A stretch of DNA of 7,094 nt, from positions 1-7,094 of the forward strand of contig NZ_QTWS01000070.1 of assembly GCF_003461245.1 (NCBI RefSeq), written 5' to 3'. The stretch comes from Blautia sp. AF19-10LB (GTDB lineage Bacteria > Bacillota > Clostridia > Lachnospirales > Lachnospiraceae). The notes under the pieces were generated by a model. That model saw only the letters and a list, made by a program, of their open reading frames with translations, did no database searches and had not been told where the DNA came from. The position numbers and the translations under genes were made by a program. Shown in pieces: positions 1 through 6,037 of this stretch; position 1 is the first letter of the stretch, and each line of letters starts with the position of its first letter.

Positions 1-39
1 TTTTCTCAACCTTCTTTCTCGGAATTCCCTATATTTGAA

Positions 40-951
40 TTATACAAGAAGCTCCTCTTCCAAATTTTGAACAATAGTTACTGAAGGGATGTCCAGTAAA
101 GAAAAAGGATAATGATCACTATTCATGGCCATCACCACGCTAAATCTGTCATTAACTTGAAATAATTTAGAAAGGGCATTGCCATTTAACTCTGCCAACT
201 TTTGCATTGCATCATCGGATTCGTAATCAATATCGCTATTTCGTTTATCTCCATTAACCATAATCCAATATCCCAAATCACTTTTTTCGGCTACTGTATC
301 GACATTTATAACACCAATAATATTATCTTTCTCATCTTCTGATAATTGCCCAGCATACCATCTTGACCCTAACATATATTTTTCTTCTCCTGAAAACATA
401 ATAAATTCAATATTATATGGCATGTCTATATTTTTCAATATTTGTGCAATTTCTAATACAATAGCAACTCCTGATCCATTATCATTTGCACCTAAAGATG
501 TTGGCGAACTATCATAGTGAGCACTAATTATCAATTTTTTTTGTGTATTCTGATTACTGTCTTTTTTTATAATAACATTTTCCCCTGCTCCATCACTTGT
601 GTTATCTTCTGATGTAGGTGCCAAAAATATATCAATTTGCGATGAATGTCTTATTGCATTTTCATTTTTTTCATCGTTGTACTCAAATTTTTGATATTCA
701 ATGTTATCGTAACCTATTTTATTAAATTCAGAGACAATACATTTTTTTACCTGGTCAATTTCTTTTGAATTTATTGGGTGTGGTGAAAATGTAATTTCTT
801 CAATAACTTCCCGCATATAATCTTTATCTATTTGAATCTCACTTTCTTTTTGGACATTCTCATTTGTTTCGCCTTTTACCTCAAATATACAAAAATTCAT
901 ACTAATAGCTATATTTACCAATACTACTAATACTCTCAGTCTTTTTCTCAT
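40..951 (-). CDS. Exported M28-family zinc aminopeptidase-like protein, C-terminus short
   Basis: Predicted extracytoplasmic metallopeptidase of the M28 (aminopeptidase Y/S, YwaD-like) family, which removes N-terminal residues from peptides with two zinc ions. The 303-residue product starts with a basic stretch and hydrophobic core (residues 1-27), read as a signal peptide or membrane anchor. The family signature is clear: SAHYDS (H145), GANDNGSG (D157), FSGEE (catalytic E189 and ligand E190), NVDT (D218) and SDHYPF (H280). The chain ends about 15 residues after the IPSV segment. It therefore lacks the HT/HS segment that carries the last zinc-binding histidine in characterised members such as Streptomyces griseus aminopeptidase. 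Activity is thus uncertain. The start is supported by AGGTGG seven bases upstream (959-964). It follows the SH3 gene by 60 bases with a hairpin between, and probably shares its transcript. The base composition is much more AT-rich than the activase operon. The family call is firm; the substrate is unknown. Confidence 0.86.
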   Translation of the reverse strand: MRKRLRVLVVLVNIAISMNFCIFEVKGETNENVQKESEIQIDKDYMREVIEEITFSPHPINSKEIDQVKKCIVSEFNKIGYDNIEYQKFEYNDEKNENAIRHSSQIDIFLAPTSEDNTSDGAGENVIIKKDSNQNTQKKLIISAHYDSSPTSLGANDNGSGVAIVLEIAQILKNIDMPYNIEFIMFSGEEKYMLGSRWYAGQLSEDEKDNIIGVINVDTVAEKSDLGYWIMVNGDKRNSDIDYESDDAMQKLAELNGNALSKLFQVNDRFSVVMAMNSDHYPFSLLDIPSVTIVQNLEEELLV

Positions 952-958
952 TAATTTA

Positions 959-964
959 CCACCT
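959..964 (-). promoter_or_regulatory. Ribosome binding site of the M28 peptidase gene
   Basis: The minus strand reads AGGTGG followed by a seven-base spacer and ATG. It fixes the start at 951. It lies just after the 14-bp hairpin at 971-1002, so folding of that hairpin leaves the site exposed. Confidence 0.6.
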
Positions 965-970
965 AACTTT

Positions 971-1002
971 CACAGGGGAAGGAGTACTCTCCTTCCCCTG
1001 TG
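971..1002 (-). other. Intergenic stem-loop between SH3 and peptidase genes
   Basis: Perfect 14-bp inverted repeat (arms 971-984 and 989-1002, four-base loop). The minus-strand arm reads CACAGGGGAAGGAG. It begins ten bases after the SH3 stop codon. On the minus strand the stem is followed by AAAGTTAGG rather than a T-tract, and the plus strand also lacks one, so it does not look like a classical intrinsic terminator. A role in mRNA processing or stability, or as a weak terminator that separates expression of the two genes, is inferred. Confidence 0.7.
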
Positions 1003-1011
1003 GATTATAAC

Positions 1012-1347
1012 TTATGCTGAATATCTGACATAAAGCGAACAAACCCATCCGCCAATTGCAGTACATTTATACCAGTCAACTCCCGATGAATCATACTGTG
1101 CATATGTAATCCATAAACGCTGATTACGTTTGACTGTTCCAACCACTGAATACCCTGTTCCCGGACCTGAACGAACGTTTAGTACATCAGTATCAACCCA
1201 TACATACTGAGCCACATGTGGTGCTACATTTTCATCAGATTCTTGAGCACTGTATGGAATTTCATTATCTGCAAAAACATTTGTTCATGGCATTGCCATC
1301 AATGCAGTTGCCAGTAATACACTCATCAATTTTTTCATTCTCTTCAT
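1012..1347 (-). pseudogene. Secreted bacterial SH3-domain protein, interrupted by an in-frame TGA
   Basis: The reading frame from ATG at 1347 encodes a signal peptide (MKRMKKLMSVLLATALMAMP), then a TGA (1287-1285), then TNVFADNE and the mature part to the TAA at 1012-1014. It would be 111 residues if the stop were read through. The C-terminal 65 residues are a bacterial SH3 (SH3_3) domain: VLNVRSGPGTGYSVVGTV, a WYK segment and GGWV near the end. Such domains usually bind cell-wall peptidoglycan or mediate protein contact outside the cell. The true start is well supported by AGGAGG five bases upstream and by the textbook signal peptide that continues across the stop to a VFA-D cleavage-like site. 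An alternative GTG start at 1215 keeps only the SH3 domain, without a signal peptide or a visible ribosome site. Frame and sequence are otherwise intact, which suggests a recent nonsense mutation, a sequencing error, or readthrough. Confidence 0.75.
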
Positions 1348-1352
1348 GCGAG

Positions 1353-1358
1353 CCTCCT
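1353..1358 (-). promoter_or_regulatory. Ribosome binding site of the SH3 gene
   Basis: The minus strand carries a consensus AGGAGG with a five-base spacer (CTCGC) before the ATG at 1347. It shows that translation was meant to start upstream of the in-frame TGA, rather than at the GTG at 1215. Confidence 0.75.
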
Positions 1359-1404
1359 TTTATGTTTTATCTTTTCTGTAAACTACTGCAATAGTCTGTA
1401 CCTA

Positions 1405-1434
1405 TAGACTATCATAATAGTCTAAAAATGTCAA
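1405..1434 (-). promoter_or_regulatory. Promoter of SH3-peptidase genes with palindromic operator
   Basis: On the minus strand a consensus -35 box TTGACA (1434-1429) is followed, at 17-base spacing, by TAGTCT (1411-1406), a weak -10 match. A perfect 8+8 palindrome, TAGACTAT and ATAGTCTA around a four-base centre (1405-1424), occupies the spacer and -10. A third copy of the half-site, ATAGTCT, lies at 1391-1397. A dyad between -35 and -10 is the usual place for a TetR-, MarR- or GntR-type repressor, though an activator that remodels a weak -10 is also possible. The cognate regulator is not in the window. Confidence 0.55.
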
Positions 1435-1539
1435 ATGTTTTTACTATCAAATCAAACATTTATACTACGGAATTTTCAAATATAATTTATAAAATCAATT
1501 TGCTTTCAAGTCATAAAATATAATCTTATGTATTCTGCT

Positions 1540-1580
1540 AAAAACTAAAAATATCCCATTTGGAACTCCAAACAGGATAT
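1540..1580 (-). terminator. Intrinsic terminator of the regulator-activase-cupin operon
   Basis: Inverted repeat 1551-1580: arms of 14 bases (plus-strand ATATCCCATTTGGA against TCCAAACAGGATAT) that pair except for a two-base internal mismatch. Read on the minus strand, the stem is followed directly by TTTTTAGTTTTTAG, a good T-rich tail. It begins 56 bases past the cupin stop codon at 1637. It separates this operon from the SH3 promoter further left. Confidence 0.75.
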
Positions 1581-1636
1581 TATTCTAAATATAGATTGTA
1601 AAAATACTTTTCTACAATTTCAAAATCAAAATATAA

Positions 1637-1978
1637 TTATTCGCATTTCGGAAATACAACTGTCAGGAGCATTTTGAATCTTTCTACTGCGTAAACTGCA
1701 TGCGGGATTGTTGCCGGCATAACCAATGCTTCCCCTGCTTTGCAGATATGCTTTACTCCTCCAACGGTGAATTCTCCAACTCCGTCTAAGACAGTAACCA
1801 TAGCATCTCCTATGGAATCGTGAGTTCCAATCTCTTCGCCTTTTTCAAAAGCAAACAGTGTCACGCTTACAGCATCATTCTGCGCCAGTGTCTTGCTGAT
1901 TACCTGGCCTGGCATGTATTCTACTTCACCTGCCAGATCAACAACTTTTTCATGTTCAATGTTTTTAATGTACGGCAT
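1637..1978 (-). CDS. Small single-domain cupin protein
   Basis: A 113-residue protein that is essentially one cupin barrel. Motif 1 is degenerate: G47 followed by H53, then S55 where a second histidine is common, with D58 in GDAM a likely substitute ligand. Motif 2 is GEALVMPATIPHAVYAV with H93. The pattern H-x(4)-D-A-M with a later MPA-x-x-PHA is typical of a common small cupin family in anaerobes. These may bind a metal or small ligand, and many lack a known reaction. The start chosen is at 1978 because AGGAG (1987-1991) lies eight bases upstream. An in-frame ATG at 2002 adds eight residues and lies upstream of that site, so is less likely. The gene follows the fused activase with a 78-base gap holding a hairpin that is not a minus-strand terminator, so cotranscription is likely. 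The function in the operon is unknown. Confidence 0.82.
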   Translation of the reverse strand: MPYIKNIEHEKVVDLAGEVEYMPGQVISKTLAQNDAVSVTLFAFEKGEEIGTHDSIGDAMVTVLDGVGEFTVGGVKHICKAGEALVMPATIPHAVYAVERFKMLLTVVFPKCE

Positions 1979-1986
1979 AATGTTAT

Positions 1987-1991
1987 CTCCT
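1987..1991 (-). promoter_or_regulatory. Ribosome binding site that sets the cupin start
   Basis: The minus strand reads AGGAG, then eight bases, then the ATG at 1978. This decides for the MPYIKN start over the ATG 24 bases further upstream, which has no comparable site. Confidence 0.7.
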
Positions 1992-2010
1992 TTTATTATC
2001 ATTGTTTTTT

Positions 2011-2045
2011 GAGCCTGCCGGAAAATAAGCAGGCTCTGTTTTTTT
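2011..2045 (+). terminator. Intrinsic-terminator-like hairpin facing the plus strand
   Basis: Arms GAGCCTGC (2011-2018) and GCAGGCTC (2029-2036) form an 8-bp perfect stem with a ten-base loop. On the plus strand TG and seven T follow, giving a canonical intrinsic terminator. On the minus strand, the direction of all the genes here, the stem is followed by six A and so should not terminate. No plus-strand gene precedes it. It may stop antisense transcripts entering the activase gene from its 3' end, or act on the minus strand as an mRNA-stabilising hairpin between activase and cupin. Confidence 0.6.
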
Positions 2046-2056
2046 ATCCGTTCCTT

Positions 2057-5000
2057 TTATTTTTCCCCGCAGTAGTACAGGAAGGAACGCAGCCTTTCCC
2101 ATCCGGATTCATCGAAATCCCCGTCCAGTGACAGGTCATATACCGGAACTTTACAGTTATCATGAAGACCGCGCATGTTTAATACCATGGAAGTATTCTC
2201 ATAACGAGGTGCCATGTGGATCATGGCATTACATCTTCCGGCAAGCAGGAGCATCTTCGCATAACGGTATCTTCCGTTTGCACCGGAGAAATCAGACAGA
2301 TACTTGTCTGCCACTCCAAAAAGCTCTTCCGGCTCTTCTGCAAAGCTGCTGCGGTCATTCAGTGTCTCTCCGATCTCCATCATCCTCTTTCTCCAGGATG
2401 ACAGAAGGTCTTTTGCCTTTCCATTGCTTCCGCAGTCTTTCCAGAGGAACCATATCATCTCGGAAAGCGGTGCACGGTGGAAAGTCTCTGCTTCGTATTC
2501 CAGTTTTTCCAGGATTCCTTCATCCAGGGAAAAAATGCTCATCGGAGTTCCGACGACACCAAGGGTACGTCCAACGACCGGGACTTTTCCGATCTCTCCA
2601 GCCAGTTCCATAAGTGCATCCCAGTCAGAAAGCGGACGGTAGAACTGGTCATCTCTGGATTCTGCCGGTGCACTATAGAGGATATCTCCTGCCACAAGAG
2701 CCCGCATCAGAAGATCAGGATCATCTGCTTCCACCGGAAGCCGCTCCAGCATCGGTGCAATGACATCTACATCCCCATAGCCTTTGCGGTCAAGAACAGT
2801 ACGGATCGCACGTGCATACTGTCCGTCTGCGTCAGCCCCTTCATTGAACGGGATCAGGAACTGGATATTTTTACGGTTTTCGCCCTCACGCTCGATTGCT
2901 TCCAGAATACCGCCGAGTAATACGGAAAACGGCAGATATTCTTTGGAATTTGTCTCTGCACGCCCTTTCATCAGAAGTTCCCTGGAGAACTCATTAAGAT
3001 AACCAACCTTATAACCGCATTTTTCAAAATAAGCAGATAAGAACCATCGGTAGATCCCAAGATCCGGCAGATACAGTTTTTTATTCTTATCCGGTTTGGA
3101 TTTGATGTTGGTCTTTTTCATCTTCACATCAAGGATGTTAAAATTCTTCGGAAGTTCTACCGGCGGTCTGTGGGAGATACTGTTTAAGAACGCCTCGATC
3201 CTTGTGATGATACCGACTGCGGAATACTGCTCATCCACCTCGATCTGCAGATACGGCTTGTCCCCCATCTCCTCACGGAACATGTGATTGACAAGGGTAT
3301 CCGGACCGCATCCGTGGTTGGTAAGATATACCGCATACAGGTTTGGATGGTTGGCAATCAGCTTCGCGCCTGCAAGCAGATGGTCCCCAAACGGCCAGTA
3401 CATGTTCGGGTAATCCCCGGATATATCCAGACTCATTCCCGGAATGTATCCCAGCGTCATGACTTTGTAGCCTTTTGAAAGCAGGATGTTCGGGATTCCC
3501 ATATTTAAAACCGGATCTGCATAACCATAATTTCTTGTGATGATGACCAGAACCTTTTCATCCGGTTTCAGATTTGCCATGATCTCCGCACCAAGTTTTT
3601 CCGTATCTTCCATGTTCCTCTGGACTGCAATACCACCCTTGATCATTGCCTTTAAGCAGCGCGGCTTTGAAAATCCAAGGCTCTGGCCGACACCGATCAT
3701 TGCTTTCGCCATTTCTTTTACGCCAAGGTCCAGATCAAATACCGGACTGATCAGCTCAATGCCCTGGTCTTTCAGGTGAAGGGAATCATAGATAGATTTG
3801 GCTGCAGTCTGCATGTACGGGCAGGCATAGCTGTGTGCCGCATGTGCATGCGGATGGTGGATCGTATGGATATTTGGGAGAAAAATATAATCCACCTTCT
3901 GCTGTGCCAGCTGTATCATATGACCATAAACCAGCTTGACCGGGTAACAGGTCTCGCCCTGTGCATACTGCTGGGAGAACTGTATAGTCTCCTCATTGGA
4001 CACATGGGACATTACCACATTGTAGCCGAGATCTTTGAAAAACTCATTCGCAAGGGTAAAGAATTTGAACATGACAAGGACCATCGGGATACCGATCGTT
4101 TTCTTGTTCGGGTTGATCGTTGCATCATAGCCACGCATGGAAAACTGTCCCGCCATCTTGTAAAGTTCTTTATTTTTGCGGATTTCTTCCGTCATATCCT
4201 GCTTTTTGACTTCTTTGGATGGAAAATCAAAACCAAGGAAAGTACTTTCTTTCTCAGGTTTTCCACTTTCCCCGACTTTTATGCCGACGGATTCATATGC
4301 CAACAGGGACGCGCCATAAGCACCGCTAATGGAAAATACCGGGGAGACAGTCACTTTATCTCCATAAGCACTTTGGAATGCAGCCACGATTCCCGGGTTA
4401 TAGTCTACGCCGCCCTGAAGGACAATGTGATCCCCGACTTTTTTCGTTCCCACAACTTTGTGCAGATAGTTACGCACAATTGCATGACAAAGCCCTGCAG
4501 CAATGTCTGCCTGACTTGCTCCTGCGGATTCTGCCGATGCGATGGCAGTCTCGATAAAGACCGTACAGCGTTCACCAAGCTCCGAAGGATTCTTAGATGC
4601 CAGGGCAAGCGGTCCGAATTCACTGATCGGGATTCCCATACGTGCCGCCTGCTCTTCCACAAAAGAGCCAGTTCCTGCCGCACAGATCTTATTCATCTGA
4701 AAATCTGCCACTTCGCCGTCTTTCAGTGAGATAAATTTGGAATCCTGTCCGCCGATCTCAAAGACGGTGTCTGCCTGTGGGTTCCAATGGACAGCCGCTT
4801 TCGCCTGTGCCGTGATCTCATCCCGGATCGCATCTGCCCCCATCATCCTTCCAATACGTTCACGTCCGGAACCGGTGATGCCGACAGCCGTAAATTTCAC
4901 TTCCCCGAAGCGTTCCCGGATGCTTGCAAGTCCTTTCCTTACCACACCTTCCGGATTTCCGGCAGTGCGGAGATACTGGAAATCAATGATGTTTCCCTGC

Positions 5001-6037
5001 CTGTCTGTGAGGACAAGGTCTGTACTTGTGGAACCGATATCAATGCCAAGTGCACAGCCGTCCTCCGGGATCACGCCGGTCACTTCCGGCTCATCGAGAC
5101 AGGTACCTTCCGCAAGAACAAGTTTCGGAAGAAGGGATTTCTGCATCTGTTTTCTTTCTTCGGCACGCAGCAGGACTTCGCAGAGTTCCCCACAGCTAAA
5201 AAGCATCTGCTCTCGGTATTTCACATCTGTTTCCGCTTTTTCAAGATTGCATTTTCCATCCGCTTCAAGACGCCCGGCTGCATGAATGGCAGCTCCTACT
5301 GCGCCCGAATACAGGGCATCATGTGGAACTTCCAGTTCCCCCTGTTCCAGTTTAAAAACTTCCCGGATGGCACGTTCCATTCCGGCATTCTGGGTAACAC
5401 CGCCACAGAACACGACCGGTTTCTTCACCGGAAGGTTTTTTACGATCGTTGCCTTATAGTTTCTGACCAGTGCATAGCAGAGTCCCAGCAGGATGTCCGG
5501 TGTACTGACCCCTTCCTGCTGGCGGTGGATAATATCTGTTTTTGCAAATACGGCACAGCGGCCGGACAGACGCGGCACGCTCTGCGCCTGCTCGACCAGT
5601 AAAGAATAATCCTCAATCTTCAATCCCAGGCGGGACATCTGGTCTTCAAAAAAAGAGCCCGTTCCCCCGGCACAGTGCTCGTTGACCGCAAACTCCGGTG
5701 CTTGTTTTTCAAGGTTTGTGATAAAACGGGCTCCCTGGCTTCCGATCTCGATGATGCTTCCTGCCTCCGGCACCTGATAACGGACGCCTTCCGCAACCGC
5801 CGGGATATAGCCAAGATACGGGATCTCATCCTCTGCCCCAAGGACTGCCTGTGCATTGCTTCCGGTCACGCACATTGCCATCCGCTCCTTTGGGGCACAT
5901 GCCTCTTCCAGCATTTCTTTTAATACTGGAAGGACCTTGCCATAATGCTTCCGGATATTTTTATATTTGATAACCTGATCTTCCAAAACCGCCACTTTGA
6001 TCGTGGAGGTCCCGATATCCATTCCTAAACGTTTCAT
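2057..6037 (-). CDS. Fused tandem activase / HgdB-like protein of the 2-hydroxyacyl-CoA dehydratase family
   Basis: Large 1326-residue cytoplasmic protein. Residues 4-252 and 329-582 are two BcrA/BadF/HgdC-type ASKHA ATPase domains, each with a phosphate loop (GMDIGTST, GIDIGSTSTD) and an adenosine motif (CGGVTQN, QGGVDYN). Each also has two cysteines placed like those that hold the shared [4Fe-4S] cluster of HgdC dimers (C122 and C161; C452 and C491). Residues about 645-960 match the DUF2229/HgdB-like region (GETCYPVK with C697, YACPYM with C739, NHGCGPDT with C910). Residues about 985-1326 form a second HgdB-like lobe. In the family, the activase hydrolyses ATP to push an electron to an Fe-S reductase partner; here both parts are in one chain. 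No separate dehydratase subunits adjoin it, so the substrate is unknown. Domain 1 has QGAR where domain 2 has QDSK. The start overlaps the regulator stop (ATGA) and has AAGGAG nine bases upstream. Confidence 0.9.
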   Translation of the reverse strand: MKRLGMDIGTSTIKVAVLEDQVIKYKNIRKHYGKVLPVLKEMLEEACAPKERMAMCVTGSNAQAVLGAEDEIPYLGYIPAVAEGVRYQVPEAGSIIEIGSQGARFITNLEKQAPEFAVNEHCAGGTGSFFEDQMSRLGLKIEDYSLLVEQAQSVPRLSGRCAVFAKTDIIHRQQEGVSTPDILLGLCYALVRNYKATIVKNLPVKKPVVFCGGVTQNAGMERAIREVFKLEQGELEVPHDALYSGAVGAAIHAAGRLEADGKCNLEKAETDVKYREQMLFSCGELCEVLLRAEERKQMQKSLLPKLVLAEGTCLDEPEVTGVIPEDGCALGIDIGSTSTDLVLTDRQGNIIDFQYLRTAGNPEGVVRKGLASIRERFGEVKFTAVGITGSGRERIGRMMGADAIRDEITAQAKAAVHWNPQADTVFEIGGQDSKFISLKDGEVADFQMNKICAAGTGSFVEEQAARMGIPISEFGPLALASKNPSELGERCTVFIETAIASAESAGASQADIAAGLCHAIVRNYLHKVVGTKKVGDHIVLQGGVDYNPGIVAAFQSAYGDKVTVSPVFSISGAYGASLLAYESVGIKVGESGKPEKESTFLGFDFPSKEVKKQDMTEEIRKNKELYKMAGQFSMRGYDATINPNKKTIGIPMVLVMFKFFTLANEFFKDLGYNVVMSHVSNEETIQFSQQYAQGETCYPVKLVYGHMIQLAQQKVDYIFLPNIHTIHHPHAHAAHSYACPYMQTAAKSIYDSLHLKDQGIELISPVFDLDLGVKEMAKAMIGVGQSLGFSKPRCLKAMIKGGIAVQRNMEDTEKLGAEIMANLKPDEKVLVIITRNYGYADPVLNMGIPNILLSKGYKVMTLGYIPGMSLDISGDYPNMYWPFGDHLLAGAKLIANHPNLYAVYLTNHGCGPDTLVNHMFREEMGDKPYLQIEVDEQYSAVGIITRIEAFLNSISHRPPVELPKNFNILDVKMKKTNIKSKPDKNKKLYLPDLGIYRWFLSAYFEKCGYKVGYLNEFSRELLMKGRAETNSKEYLPFSVLLGGILEAIEREGENRKNIQFLIPFNEGADADGQYARAIRTVLDRKGYGDVDVIAPMLERLPVEADDPDLLMRALVAGDILYSAPAESRDDQFYRPLSDWDALMELAGEIGKVPVVGRTLGVVGTPMSIFSLDEGILEKLEYEAETFHRAPLSEMIWFLWKDCGSNGKAKDLLSSWRKRMMEIGETLNDRSSFAEEPEELFGVADKYLSDFSGANGRYRYAKMLLLAGRCNAMIHMAPRYENTSMVLNMRGLHDNCKVPVYDLSLDGDFDESGWERLRSFLYYCGEK

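Noticed and set aside
1012..1215. SH3 protein starting at the GTG at 1215 as a genuine short cytoplasmic gene
   Set aside because: There is no ribosome site before this GTG, and the same frame upstream encodes a typical signal peptide preceded by AGGAGG. The short form is better read as the remnant left after the TGA.
1285..1287. TGA read as selenocysteine or as tryptophan
   Set aside because: The codon lies in a signal peptide, where a selenocysteine would have no role, and no convincing selenocysteine-insertion hairpin was seen just after it. The regulator gene ends at a normal TGA, so reassignment is not indicated.
1361..1636. A small gene or RNA in the gap between the cupin and SH3 genes
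   Set aside because: Only the terminator, the promoter and its palindrome could be supported. The rest is AT-rich without a ribosome site plus open frame, and no tRNA-like or riboswitch-like fold was recognised.
2011..2036. Terminator of the activase gene on the minus strand
   Set aside because: Read on the minus strand the stem is followed by A6, not T. The T-tract belongs to the plus strand.
3776..4729. Long open frame (317 codons) on the plus strand inside the activase gene
   Set aside because: It lies wholly antisense to strongly recognised activase coding sequence, has no family-like motifs and is Cys/His/Phe/Ile-rich, as expected of a shadow frame. The other plus-strand frames over 2128-6991 were rejected for the same reason.
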